NCBI GenBank assembly: GCA_017561885.1
Contig: JAFZBF010000039.1
Location: 1-44,781, forward strand
DNA length: 44,781 nt
Direction: 5' to 3'
Origin: Bacteroidales bacterium
GTDB taxonomy: Bacteria > Bacteroidota > Bacteroidia > Bacteroidales > UBA932
Shown here: piece after piece, positions 12,038 to 20,784 of the stretch
How positions within the stretch are numbered: the first letter of the stretch is position 1
Layout of the letters: every line of letters starts with the position of its first letter
Made by a program: the position numbers and the translations under genes
The notes under the pieces: model-generated
The model's database searches: none
The model's input: only the letters and a program-made list of their open reading frames with translations
Told to the model about the DNA's origin: nothing

Positions 12038-13525
12038 TTTCGCGGGTTGGATGGTTTTCGTTTCGGTGTCGCGCACAAGGTTGGCGAGTTCGCGGGCGGT
12101 GTAAGGAATGTCCTGTACGGTGAATTCGGGGACATTGAATGAGAACATGAAGAAAGTTGACCAGCGTGGATTCTTCATCGGGAGGGCGAAAGGCTTGCCG
12201 AAAGTTCCGTCGCCGTTATGGTGGGCAAAATAAACGCGTGTATAGTGGGCGTCGTCCCTGCGGCTGGTGAAAGCCACCCACTCGCCCGTGCTCGACCAGG
12301 AATGGTAGCTCTCCGGCCATTCGCTGTTGATCTCGTCAATGGCACGCCAACTGCCGTCAGCCAGATCAAGCAGATACAGGTCGCTGTCCTCGTGCCAGAT
12401 GTGGAAGACACCGTATTCAGCCATAGCGAACATCAGATACCTGCCGTCCGGAGAAACTCTCGGAAGAGATATACTCTTGCCCATGCCGGCTGCATCGATG
12501 AGTTTCACAGGCTCTCCCCAGGTCCGACTGTCCGGATCGAAATCCATATAGCACAAGTCATAGCGGATGTCCTTGTAATGCTCGTAGAAATAGCTGGTCT
12601 TGCGCTCCGGCTCACCTTCATACGGCATATATGCCGAGGTGAAATACAGCCTGCGGCCGTCGGGAGACCACGCCGGGAAGCACTCCAGGGCATCCGGATC
12701 GTCATAGACCAGCGAGACCTCGTCCTTGTCCAGGTCGTACAGGATCAGCTGGCTGTTGTCATCGATAACCTCCAGCAGGTTGCGGTCCAAACTGTGAAAT
12801 TCCTGATATGTGAAGTTCGTCGAATACGCTATATAGTTGTGCGTAGGATGCCATGCAGGATAGACTCCGGACGAAATGGTAGAGTCGTTCTTCATATTCA
12901 CCTTGCGGACCTCTCCGTTACGAAGTATCATCGTACCTCCCAGATACTGGCGGACGTGGATCTGCATCTCGTCAGTGCCGTAGTTGCGGAAATGGTGGCA
13001 GTTCATGCACTGCACCTGGTTACCGCTGCGCAGCAGTTCATTGTCATAGAACTCCCGCTCGCCATAACTGGTCAGGTCGCGGATCATCAGCGACAGATGC
13101 TCGAAATTCTCGAAATTAGGCGGGATAAGCCTGTAAGAGAGGTATCGGTCTATCGGCCCTGCGACATCGAAAGAGAAGGGCTCGAAACGGCTCCATGAAC
13201 CATCCTTGCGCATATAGGTCTCAACCTCCACCCTCCTGGCCGCAGACATCAGCTTTCTCCAGTCTTTAGCCGAAGGCACAGCCCTGTCCTTTCCCTTTAC
13301 CACAAGCTTCACGTCACCGGCAGTGAACACGGTCACATAGCGCCTTCCACCTTCGTCATAGGCAATAGTCAGCGGAGCGATGTTCGAAGGAACGGTGACA
13401 GCCGCACAGTCCGGCGTCATCGCAGGAGTCCTTCCGGTCGGTTCAGCCTTCTGGGGCACTCCCGAGCAGGCTGCCAGCACGCCCAGGACAGTCAATATCG
13501 AAATAACTCTGTATATGGCTTTCAT
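12035..13525 (-). CDS. Propeller-like (PD40/TolB-type) lipoprotein with a CxxCH motif
   Basis: This 496-residue protein is an envelope lipoprotein: a hydrophobic signal ends in the lipobox VLAAC (Cys 20). From about residue 205 onward it carries repeats of the WD40-like PD40/TolB type, for example FPAWSPDGRRLYFTSAY and SLPRVSPDGRYLMFAMAEYG, suggesting a beta-propeller. Before the propeller, near residue 170, lies QCMNCHHFRNYG, whose CMNCH is a CxxCH haem c-attachment motif; whether haem is bound cannot be read from sequence. It is the last gene of a six-gene operon, 12 nt after the membrane-protein gene. Its TAA overlaps the insertion-element target duplication, and its original terminator probably now lies beyond the element. 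The function is unknown. Confidence 0.85.
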   Translation of the reverse strand: MKAIYRVISILTVLGVLAACSGVPQKAEPTGRTPAMTPDCAAVTVPSNIAPLTIAYDEGGRRYVTVFTAGDVKLVVKGKDRAVPSAKDWRKLMSAARRVEVETYMRKDGSWSRFEPFSFDVAGPIDRYLSYRLIPPNFENFEHLSLMIRDLTSYGEREFYDNELLRSGNQVQCMNCHHFRNYGTDEMQIHVRQYLGGTMILRNGEVRKVNMKNDSTISSGVYPAWHPTHNYIAYSTNFTYQEFHSLDRNLLEVIDDNSQLILYDLDKDEVSLVYDDPDALECFPAWSPDGRRLYFTSAYMPYEGEPERKTSYFYEHYKDIRYDLCYMDFDPDSRTWGEPVKLIDAAGMGKSISLPRVSPDGRYLMFAMAEYGVFHIWHEDSDLYLLDLADGSWRAIDEINSEWPESYHSWSSTGEWVAFTSRRDDAHYTRVYFAHHNGDGTFGKPFALPMKNPRWSTFFMFSFNVPEFTVQDIPYTARELANLVRDTETKTIQPAK

Positions 13526-13537
13526 TGAGGTGGACGC

Positions 13538-15460
13538 TTAGATGAAGTTGTCTACGAAGAAATAAAAGTAGAAGTAGGTCTTGCCGAAGCGCTTGTAACT
13601 CTCCTGCCTCAGCTCGTTGACTGTACCCTGATGGGTTGTCATATATGTCTCGAAGGAATCATACAGCCTGTAAACCTCTTCGTCGATCGGCAGGTTTGCA
13701 GCGATTCCGTCCCCGCTCAATACAGAGAAGAGAAACGCAGCCTGCTGATAATAGCGCGGCAGCTTCTCGGGCATATTGACCCCGTAATAATTGTCGAGCG
13801 CTTTCCAGAATGCTCCGGGATCCTTCGAGAGCATCGCCCACATCACCGAACATTCTGAGTAGATAGGTGTCTGGACGAAAGCGTCCGGCTGCTCGAACAG
13901 AGCGAAATGCTCCATTATCTTCAGCTCGATCTGGCCGTCTTCCGAATAGAACTGATCATCGCGGGGAACCACCAGCTGCAGGCACTGTGCAAAGTCCAGC
14001 TGAAGTTGCTGCGGGTTTGAGAAGTATCCGCGTATCTTTTCCGCCCACTTCGAGCAGACAAGAGTCTTGTCAAGTATATCCAGGTATTTGGCCGCAGCCT
14101 TTTCGTTGCCTGCCAGCAGCATCGCAAGAGCGGCCTCCTTCAGGTCATAATAACTCCAGCCGCCGTGGATGCTCGTCGCAGTAGACCACACATAGGAGCT
14201 GTTGAACAGGCCCCAGAGACGGTAGATGGTCGGACCGTACTGGCTCACGAAGGGCGTGTATTTCTCGCTGACCAGTCCCTGAGGAGCCGAGAACAACTGG
14301 CTGCCGGATTCGCCCATATAGGCAAGCGCCAGCATCCTGAACTCTGACATCAGCCTTGAAGGCCTCTGGTATGTCTCGAAATAATACTGCGCATAGAGGT
14401 CCCTGCGTTCATCTCCGCCAAGGTTGCGGACCTTGTCCATCAACTTGGAATAGCTGCGGGCGTTCGCAGCGTCTTCCCTCTTTACGACCCTGTCATACAG
14501 GCTCACGACCTTCCTGTAGTCCTGCCTTTCCAACGCCCTGTACATAGAAGATTCGGCCCTGTAGTCAGCATCAGCCTTCCACTGAAGGTTGCACAGGACC
14601 GCTAAGGAGATGAGCATCGCCAGACTTAGAGTCATACTGCCCGGCCTGTATTCATCTTCCTGACGGGAACCGCCCCTGAGCAGCAGCGCATACATAAGCG
14701 AGAATGCCGCCAGCAATGCATATGGAAGTACGTTGACCTTGTCGTAATTGTAGAATTCAGTAATAGGAACGCCGGCCAGCCAGTCGCGTCCGAATGCCAG
14801 AGGCAGCAGGACTATGACAGCCGCTGCAACTGCGAGAGCCACAAGAGCCTTCACCGCAGAACGGTCGTGAGAAAGCTGGCACAACGCAGCAAGAGCCGCG
14901 CCAAGCAGGCCGTAGGCTCCGAACAGCAGATAACCGGCCACGCCCAGGGCTGACAGCGACGCCATCTTCAGCGCGAAGCTGCGGATCTTCTTGCAGCACA
15001 GCACTATGGCCAGGCTGGAAAGGAATCCCAAAGTGGCGGTATAGAACACATTGCGATAGAGCAGCACGTTCACCTTGTCACCGTAACCCATAACGGTCAA
15101 AAGCAGCAGAGCCACCGGCACCAGGCCGAACACGCTGTATCCCCTTGGGATGTCAAATGCCTTTATGACAAGCCAGTAAACAACCTCCCACAACAGCACT
15201 GCCACAAGGCTGCCGAGCCACGGCACATACAGGATCTGAGACAGAAACGCAGAGATATATTCCAGGAATCCCCCGGGTTTGAGCGCAACCTCTTCGAAAT
15301 ACGAGCGGTCGAAAATGAACAGGCTCAGTTCGCCGAACCTTGCCACCACATCCCTGAAGACAAAGGCCAGCACGGGGAAAAGCACTACGAAAAGCAGCAC
15401 AGCAAGGAACAATCTTTCGTACCTTACATAGCCTGATTTAATAATCTTTCCCCTGCCCAT
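13538..15460 (-). CDS. Polytopic membrane protein with helical C-terminal domain, probably DUF6057-type
   Basis: The ATG at 15460 gives 640 residues (MGRGKIIKSGYV), 5 nt after the upstream stop; longer in-frame starts would overlap that gene. The N-terminal half holds about eight hydrophobic segments, the first being LFLAVLLFVVLFPVLAFVF and another PYALLAAFSLMYALLL. From about residue 310 the protein is soluble, rich in helices and aromatic residues, with a tetratricopeptide-like look (YRALERQDYRKVVSLYDRV). From memory this resembles the Bacteroidetes family DUF6057; I cannot confirm it here. It sits between a Rid-type protein and the CxxCH propeller lipoprotein with tiny gaps, suggesting one inner-membrane component of a shared process. 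No catalytic motif is evident. Confidence 0.78.
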   Translation of the reverse strand: MGRGKIIKSGYVRYERLFLAVLLFVVLFPVLAFVFRDVVARFGELSLFIFDRSYFEEVALKPGGFLEYISAFLSQILYVPWLGSLVAVLLWEVVYWLVIKAFDIPRGYSVFGLVPVALLLLTVMGYGDKVNVLLYRNVFYTATLGFLSSLAIVLCCKKIRSFALKMASLSALGVAGYLLFGAYGLLGAALAALCQLSHDRSAVKALVALAVAAAVIVLLPLAFGRDWLAGVPITEFYNYDKVNVLPYALLAAFSLMYALLLRGGSRQEDEYRPGSMTLSLAMLISLAVLCNLQWKADADYRAESSMYRALERQDYRKVVSLYDRVVKREDAANARSYSKLMDKVRNLGGDERRDLYAQYYFETYQRPSRLMSEFRMLALAYMGESGSQLFSAPQGLVSEKYTPFVSQYGPTIYRLWGLFNSSYVWSTATSIHGGWSYYDLKEAALAMLLAGNEKAAAKYLDILDKTLVCSKWAEKIRGYFSNPQQLQLDFAQCLQLVVPRDDQFYSEDGQIELKIMEHFALFEQPDAFVQTPIYSECSVMWAMLSKDPGAFWKALDNYYGVNMPEKLPRYYQQAAFLFSVLSGDGIAANLPIDEEVYRLYDSFETYMTTHQGTVNELRQESYKRFGKTYFYFYFFVDNFI

Positions 15461-15465
15461 CGTAT

Positions 15466-16461
15466 TTATCGTTTTACGGCAACACATTCCGTCTCCATCA
15501 GCCACGCAGGGCGGCATATCGGAGCGTGCAGGAATACCTTGGGAATCCGGTCGCCGAATCTTGCATCATACAGCCTGTGCACGGCACCGGCGTCCTCACG
15601 GTTGCGTAGATATATAATCATGACGGTGACATCGTCATAAGACATCCCGGCCTCATTCAGGAGCACTTCCACGTTCTCCCACGAACGCAGAGTCTGGGCT
15701 TCGATATCACCCACGTGAAGCACGTTCCCGGCAGTGTCGATGCTGGCCGTACCTGAAATGAGAGCCGTCCTCAAGCCGTCCATCATCAGTGTGGTCCCTC
15801 TCTCGAAGGTCACACCGTAAGCATCGGTGCGGCCGAGGTTCGAACTGCCCTTTAGGTACTTTATGTCAGCTTTCACGGGGTTCTTCACGGCCAGGGCATC
15901 AAGCCCCACCTTTCCGCAGCCGGCAGGCATGGTCCCGGCTATGCCGGTACTTGCTATGTAATGAGTCTCAGGTGTCAGTCCGTGGTCTGCAAAGTATGAA
16001 GTACGGGTCTTGTAAAAGTCTTTATAGTTGTCGTCGATGTCTTCGACATAGCACCAGGTACGCACGCAGTTGTCGCAGAGAGTGAGTCCGGCATCTGCCA
16101 GGATGCCTGAATACTCCTTGAAAACAGACAACGTGTTCCCGGCCGTACCGGCTCCGCTGCGGTCATACATTATCGGCGTATAGATCAGGTTGTCGTCATC
16201 GCTGAACATCACCCACAATGCAGAGCCGCCTTCTGCAGGCAGCTGGCCGGCGCAACAGAAACCCTCCAGGAAAGGAAGATCCTCCGCAGGGGCGAAATAC
16301 CTGCCCAGAAGGGCGCGCCTCCGGTCGCCTCGCGAGGCCATCCCGGCGACATAATCCAGATAAGCTTCATTGAGCTCAGAAATCTGCCCTGCGGCAGAAA
16401 GGCCATCCGCATCCGAATGGATTATCAGCTGATTATATGCTTCTTCGATGCGGCAAGCCAT
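15466..16461 (-). CDS. Two-domain Rid/YjgF-superfamily protein, chorismatase-like layout
   Basis: I chose the ATG at 16461 (331 aa, MACRIEEAYNQL), 8 nt after the upstream stop with AAGGTT before it. The open frame extends to 16692 but overlaps the previous gene. The C-terminal third has Rid/YjgF features: VTVMIIYLRNREDAGAVHRL, then GDRIPKVFLHAPICRPAWLM. The middle contains RTWCYVEDIDDNY and HYIASTGIAGT, which recall the double YjgF-fold chorismatases as well as other long Rid proteins. There is no signal peptide, so it is cytoplasmic, unlike its exported neighbours. Rid proteins often remove reactive enamine/imine intermediates; chorismatases hydrolyse chorismate. The sequence alone does not decide between these. 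Confidence 0.8.
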   Translation of the reverse strand: MACRIEEAYNQLIIHSDADGLSAAGQISELNEAYLDYVAGMASRGDRRRALLGRYFAPAEDLPFLEGFCCAGQLPAEGGSALWVMFSDDDNLIYTPIMYDRSGAGTAGNTLSVFKEYSGILADAGLTLCDNCVRTWCYVEDIDDNYKDFYKTRTSYFADHGLTPETHYIASTGIAGTMPAGCGKVGLDALAVKNPVKADIKYLKGSSNLGRTDAYGVTFERGTTLMMDGLRTALISGTASIDTAGNVLHVGDIEAQTLRSWENVEVLLNEAGMSYDDVTVMIIYLRNREDAGAVHRLYDARFGDRIPKVFLHAPICRPAWLMETECVAVKR

Positions 16462-16469
16462 ACGGAACC

Positions 16470-17360
16470 TTAAAATTGCGCTCCAACAGAGAACGCGAGT
16501 GTATTCTTGAGCGGAGAGTCGCCTCCCGCAATGAAATATGCGAAGCCAAGCCTGACGACATTTACGTTGGCGCCTATACCTACAGTAGCATAGCTGGGCT
16601 CGACAGCCTTGTTGCTGCCGAAATGGAAACCGGCCCTGATATCGAAGATGCGCTGTATTGAGAACTCTGCGCCGGCCTTGGCGACCATACATGAGTGCAG
16701 AGGCATATAACCTGCATCGACGGCAAAATCCAGGGCATTGTCACCCATGTCGATACTCTTTTCTGCACCCAGCAGCACAGTCATAGGCAGATTGCTCTGC
16801 ACTGATGTAGAGTATGTAATTTTCGTTCCGACATTCCTTGCCGTGAAGGCGAGCATCAGACCGTCAATGTCATAAGCCAGTCCAAGGTCAGCACCTATGG
16901 CCTGTCCTGCATATTTGGCAGCAAGTTTCGAAGAGACGAACTTGATATCGGCCACTAGCGCAAGATTGTCGTTGACACCGTAATGGAATCCGAGGAATCC
17001 CATCATCTCGGACGGAGTGAAAGATCCGGCCGGATTGCCCTGCTGATTGACGCTTTCGTAAGGCTTGTACATATTGAACTTGCCTCCGGCGCTGAGGGCG
17101 AACTTGTCAGCGACCTTGAAATAACCGTCAAGCATCACTATATTGTTTCCCAGAGCCTGGGGCTGCCACATCACATAAGTGGCATCTGCCGACCCCTTGA
17201 AACTGTCGTCGAGTATCTTTGAAACAGAATATGCCGCATCGGCACCGCCGAGAGCCATCCTTCGGGCATTGTCAGCAAGATTCACGAACGATGCACTCTG
17301 GGCTGATGCAGCCAGAGAAGCCAGCATTAATGCCGCTATTGACAATATTCTCCTAATCAT
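16470..17360 (-). CDS. PorV/PorQ-like outer-membrane barrel protein
   Basis: The ATG at 17360 gives 296 residues and overlaps the end of the upstream protease gene by 8 nt, suggesting translational coupling; a TTG at 17375 is the alternative. A signal peptide (to about ASAQ, residue 21) precedes SASFVNLADNARRMALGGAD, the usual opening of PorV/PorQ-family barrels. The rest has repeated amphipathic strands and ends in FSVGAQF, with a terminal Phe typical of outer-membrane barrels. PorV and PorQ are accessory proteins of the type IX secretion system that receive cargo with C-terminal sorting domains. Its position directly after a protease with such a tail suggests it serves that protease. Confidence 0.85.
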   Translation of the reverse strand: MIRRILSIAALMLASLAASAQSASFVNLADNARRMALGGADAAYSVSKILDDSFKGSADATYVMWQPQALGNNIVMLDGYFKVADKFALSAGGKFNMYKPYESVNQQGNPAGSFTPSEMMGFLGFHYGVNDNLALVADIKFVSSKLAAKYAGQAIGADLGLAYDIDGLMLAFTARNVGTKITYSTSVQSNLPMTVLLGAEKSIDMGDNALDFAVDAGYMPLHSCMVAKAGAEFSIQRIFDIRAGFHFGSNKAVEPSYATVGIGANVNVVRLGFAYFIAGGDSPLKNTLAFSVGAQF

Positions 17361-20019
17361 TGTGTATGTTGACAATTGAAGTTGTTATCGTTGCTGAAGA
17401 ATTTGAAACCCTGACGCTATAGACGCCGGAACTGCAGCCGCTCATATCGATAGCTGCGGGATTGAAAGCATCTGTGGTAACGGTAGAGTCATAGACTATC
17501 GCTCCGGAAGCGCTGGACACCACAATCTTGGTGCTGTTTGAATCGCCGCTGCGAACAAAGAGCATACCGTCGGTCACGGGATTGGGATAAATGTCGAAGG
17601 GCTGGGAAGCGTCTCGCACAAGTACCTTGAAAGAAGTGGAAACGGTCTTCTCCATAGCGTCCGATACCGAAACGGTCACATCTGCCGTTCCATACATCAA
17701 CGCCGTGACGATGAGCGTAAACTTGGAAGTCGGAGACAGGTTGACGACGTTGTTGTCGCTCACGGTGCATTTGACAGACAGCGGCTCGCCGTCTTCGTCA
17801 TGGAAGTAGTCGGCAAGATTCAGCGTCAGCGTTTCGTTCTGCGCGCCGAACACCATATTATCGATATCCTTGAGCTTCTCCGGAGGGGTATTGGGCTTAA
17901 TCACATATGGAACAACGAGGGAATCGGCTGCACCATACTTGTCGGAAACTACGAGTTTGAATTCGTAACTGCCTGCAGGAGCACCCTTGCCGTTTATCTG
18001 TATCCTGCACTGACCCGGCTTCCCGGTCTCGTGCAACGACGCTGCTCCGTTGTCCTCGAAGCGGGTGGACAGTTCATGTCCGTCAGGATCGTAGTAGGAA
18101 ATGTTGAACACCTTGGTCTCGAAAGTCCTTACCTCCACGTGCTCGGTAGGAACGTCGCATTCGATGACGGGCTTTGCGTTGTGGCCTGTGGTAATCTGTT
18201 TCAGTGTCGAAATGGCGCCGTGATTAGATGACAGGTCGTATGCATCAAAGCCTACGAAATATTTCTTGTCGAACTTGAGGTCCATGATGTCACCCTCGAG
18301 GTAATCGCCTGCAACCAGGTTGCCGATCTCAAAGTTCTGCTGCTCGACTGTTTCCAATGAACGGAACGCCAGAGTGTCATAATATGCAGTGATGCCATAC
18401 GGAGATCCGTCGTCCTGGTCCTTGGGAATCTTGACCTTGAAATGAATGACATTGCTTGATACGGACAGTTCGACTGATGTGACCTGGTCGGGAGCCACAG
18501 TGCTTGAACCGGCTATGGCTGCATATGCATTCACGAGATTGCCGACATCCTTGACTCCGTACTTCGAAAGGTCGGTAGTATTCTTGAGCAGCCTGTCAAT
18601 AAGCATATCCCTGGTAAATCCCGGACCTCCGACCGCCGAAACGATGAGGGCGGCCACTCCGGAAACATGAGGACATGCCATCGAAGTACCCTGATAGTTG
18701 CCATAGCTGTTGTTCGTGAGGGTGCTCAAAACGCTCGGACCAGTCTCGACATCACCACCGGGAGCTGCGATGTCGACCCAGTCGCCGAAGTTGGAATAAC
18801 TGGCCCGCCTGTAATTTGCTGCCAGGGCGGATACGGCTACACAACCTTCATATGCGGCAGGAGCGCCGAAATCGCGGTTTTCATTGCCGGCGGCAAAGAT
18901 AACCACACCGCCCTTCATCAAACCGGTCTGGTTTCCGTTCTCGTCGACACCCGCATATTTGTTGAAATAATCTATCGCATCCTTGTCGGATTTGGGGACG
19001 GTGGTACGCTCGTCCTTATATCCCCAGCTGTTCTGGGAAATGATGGCGCCGTGGTCTGCTCCCCATTTGATGGCGGTTGAACCGTCTCCGGATATATCAT
19101 CGTTGTCTGAAACGAATATCTGGCAGCTCATCAGTTTGACACCGGGACGTCCCTTGACCAGGTCACCTCCGGCAATTCCGCTCACACCCAGGCCGTTGTT
19201 GTTGACAGCCGCTATGGTGCCTGCCACATGAGTTCCGTGATTTTCCGGTTCAACTTGATAGTTGTTCCTCACGAAGTTATATCCGTAGATATACTCGCCT
19301 GTCCTTTCGGGGTTGTGCCACATATTGCCTGCCAGGTCCTCATGGCGGAAATCGATGCCGCCGTCAACCACAGACACGACAACATCAGGGCTTCCGGTAG
19401 TCTTGTTTCTCCATACCGGCACGACATTCACGTCGCAACCGCTTCTGGTTCCATACTTGCTGCCGTCATTGAGATAATGCCACTGTTTTTCCAGCAACGG
19501 GTCGTTGAAGAACGTATTCGACCCCATCCTCTCCACGTGATTGGAAGCAGAAGATGCGCTGCCACTCCTCCAGCTCACGTCCTGGCTAGTGATACGCACC
19601 ACACGGGGGCGATATTCCACATAACCGAGATTGTCTATCAGCGACAGTTCCTCTCCCGCCTTGGTCAGAGGTATTTCTTCGTCGAAATAGAGGTCGTACC
19701 AGCGGTGCATACCCTCAGCGCGCGTCCTTGCCTCGAACTTGCCGGCATCCGGGAATGTCCTCTCGGCCGACTTCACGCCGAGCGAACTGAACAGTTCCAG
19801 AAAAGCGTCGTGATCGTTCTCTGCCAGTTCCGTCATCTCATCCGACAGCTGTATCCTCAAATGTCCCTGTTCCAGAGATGAAGAACGGACCTTCGAGCCA
19901 TCTTCTACAGTAACCATCTCATCCTGGAACTGAGGCATAAGACTTACGTCCTGTTTCTGGCAACTGCAATGCAGCAGCATAACTGCGACCGCAGCCAGCG
20001 ATATCCTGAATAATCTCAT
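17353..20019 (-). CDS. Subtilisin-like (S8) serine protease with T9SS-type C-terminal tail
   Basis: This is an 888-residue exported protease. The signal peptide ends in a lipobox-like LLHCSC. A propeptide-like region (about 30-170) precedes the S8 domain with all three catalytic segments: Asp in VVDGGIDFRHEDL (near 219), His in NHGTHVAGTIAA (near 262) and Ser in GTSMACPHVSGVAAL (near 446). Ig/cadherin-like segments follow (about 630-800). The last 80 residues begin PFDIYPNPVTDGML and end GVYSVRVSNSSATITTSIV, the pattern of T9SS type A sorting domains. A lipobox and a T9SS tail together are unusual. It starts 3 nt after the upstream secreted-protein gene and overlaps the PorV/PorQ-like gene. 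It should act at the cell surface or outside, on proteins. Confidence 0.9.
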   Translation of the reverse strand: MRLFRISLAAVAVMLLHCSCQKQDVSLMPQFQDEMVTVEDGSKVRSSSLEQGHLRIQLSDEMTELAENDHDAFLELFSSLGVKSAERTFPDAGKFEARTRAEGMHRWYDLYFDEEIPLTKAGEELSLIDNLGYVEYRPRVVRITSQDVSWRSGSASSASNHVERMGSNTFFNDPLLEKQWHYLNDGSKYGTRSGCDVNVVPVWRNKTTGSPDVVVSVVDGGIDFRHEDLAGNMWHNPERTGEYIYGYNFVRNNYQVEPENHGTHVAGTIAAVNNNGLGVSGIAGGDLVKGRPGVKLMSCQIFVSDNDDISGDGSTAIKWGADHGAIISQNSWGYKDERTTVPKSDKDAIDYFNKYAGVDENGNQTGLMKGGVVIFAAGNENRDFGAPAAYEGCVAVSALAANYRRASYSNFGDWVDIAAPGGDVETGPSVLSTLTNNSYGNYQGTSMACPHVSGVAALIVSAVGGPGFTRDMLIDRLLKNTTDLSKYGVKDVGNLVNAYAAIAGSSTVAPDQVTSVELSVSSNVIHFKVKIPKDQDDGSPYGITAYYDTLAFRSLETVEQQNFEIGNLVAGDYLEGDIMDLKFDKKYFVGFDAYDLSSNHGAISTLKQITTGHNAKPVIECDVPTEHVEVRTFETKVFNISYYDPDGHELSTRFEDNGAASLHETGKPGQCRIQINGKGAPAGSYEFKLVVSDKYGAADSLVVPYVIKPNTPPEKLKDIDNMVFGAQNETLTLNLADYFHDEDGEPLSVKCTVSDNNVVNLSPTSKFTLIVTALMYGTADVTVSVSDAMEKTVSTSFKVLVRDASQPFDIYPNPVTDGMLFVRSGDSNSTKIVVSSASGAIVYDSTVTTDAFNPAAIDMSGCSSGVYSVRVSNSSATITTSIVNIHND

Positions 20020-20022
20020 AGT

Positions 20023-20691
20023 CTATTGTTGATTGATAAAGTCCACGAGCTGAAGAAGGCTCTGCGGATCCTGCCATTTGATTTTGTGCTGTTTCTGGAA
20101 AGTCTTGAAGGCTGCCTTACCCGCATCGTCAAGCTGGCTCTCGATGCCTTTCTTGTTGGCATTGAACACCTTGCCGCCAGTAACGATATAATAGACATTC
20201 TTGAGGGCCACTTCCTTGCCTGTGTTGCGGTTCTGGCGGAGTTCCATATGGTTGGTATTCACGCCTACCAGGTCGACAGAAGACATCTTCATCGTCGCCG
20301 AGTTGGTAGTTGTGATACCGTATGCGCCCTGACTCTCGTTGAGCTTCTGGAAATCGACTGTAGTATGTACAGCCACATATCCTTTGTCCAGGTCTCCTAC
20401 AGCCTTTACCACATTCCCCTCCAGAACTACGAACTGTTCTCCGTTCAGTTCTATCAGGACAATGTCATTGGTCTTGACTTCCTTTATGAAGCCTTCGTCG
20501 ATGAAATGCAGCCTGCCCTTGGCCAGGTGGATATTCATCTCCTTCTCATATTTCTTACCATCGGTCATATATACGGTGCCGTTGACAAATTCAGGATACA
20601 GATAAGGCCATGTCGACATAACTGTATTCTGGGCGGATACGGTCAGCGCAAAAAGTACGGTCATAACAACCGAAGTAAAAATCCTTTTCAT
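20023..20691 (-). CDS. Secreted protein of unknown function, first gene of the protease operon
   Basis: The 222-residue product has a clear signal peptide (MKRIFTSVVMTVLFALTVSA) and no lipobox, so it is probably periplasmic or carried to the surface. I do not recognise the family. The mature part is mixed alpha/beta with VNGTVYMTDGKKYEKEMNIH near the start, and a basic C-terminal segment (GKAAFKTFQKQHKIKWQDP). It begins 29 nt downstream of a TAnnTTTG box and ends 3 nt before the S8 protease. Placement suggests a chaperone, inhibitor or partner of the protease, but this is inference from position only. Confidence 0.8.
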   Translation of the reverse strand: MKRIFTSVVMTVLFALTVSAQNTVMSTWPYLYPEFVNGTVYMTDGKKYEKEMNIHLAKGRLHFIDEGFIKEVKTNDIVLIELNGEQFVVLEGNVVKAVGDLDKGYVAVHTTVDFQKLNESQGAYGITTTNSATMKMSSVDLVGVNTNHMELRQNRNTGKEVALKNVYYIVTGGKVFNANKKGIESQLDDAGKAAFKTFQKQHKIKWQDPQSLLQLVDFINQQ

Positions 20692-20720
20692 TTCAATTCA
20701 ATTTTACCGAGTATAGTTCA

Positions 20721-20728
20721 CAAATTTA
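20721..20728 (-). promoter_or_regulatory. -7 box (TAAATTTG) of the protease operon
   Basis: On the minus strand TAAATTTG matches the Bacteroidetes -7 consensus TAnnTTTG and lies 29 nt before the ATG at 20691. No clear TTTG -33 box is present; that region overlaps the upstream terminator stem. Confidence 0.5.
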
Positions 20729-20729
20729 G

Positions 20730-20764
20730 AAAAAAAAAAGGCACTCCGCATAGGGAGTGCCTCT
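20730..20764 (-). terminator. Terminator of the susCD operon
   Basis: On the minus strand an 8-bp GC-rich stem (20754-20761 with 20740-20747) and 6-nt loop are followed by a run of ten T (20739-20730). It lies about 20 nt after the last lipoprotein gene of the operon and separates it from the protease operon. Confidence 0.93.
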
Positions 20765-20784
20765 TTTATTGAAATCAGACAGGA

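Noticed and set aside
12218..13198. 326-codon plus-strand frame opposite the propeller lipoprotein gene
   Set aside because: It is the complement of a well-supported lipoprotein gene and has no start context or recognisable domain.
16462..16692. N-terminal extension of the Rid-type gene
   Set aside because: It would overlap the barrel gene by over 200 nt and is low-complexity Arg/Cys/Gln-rich, as expected for a shadow frame.
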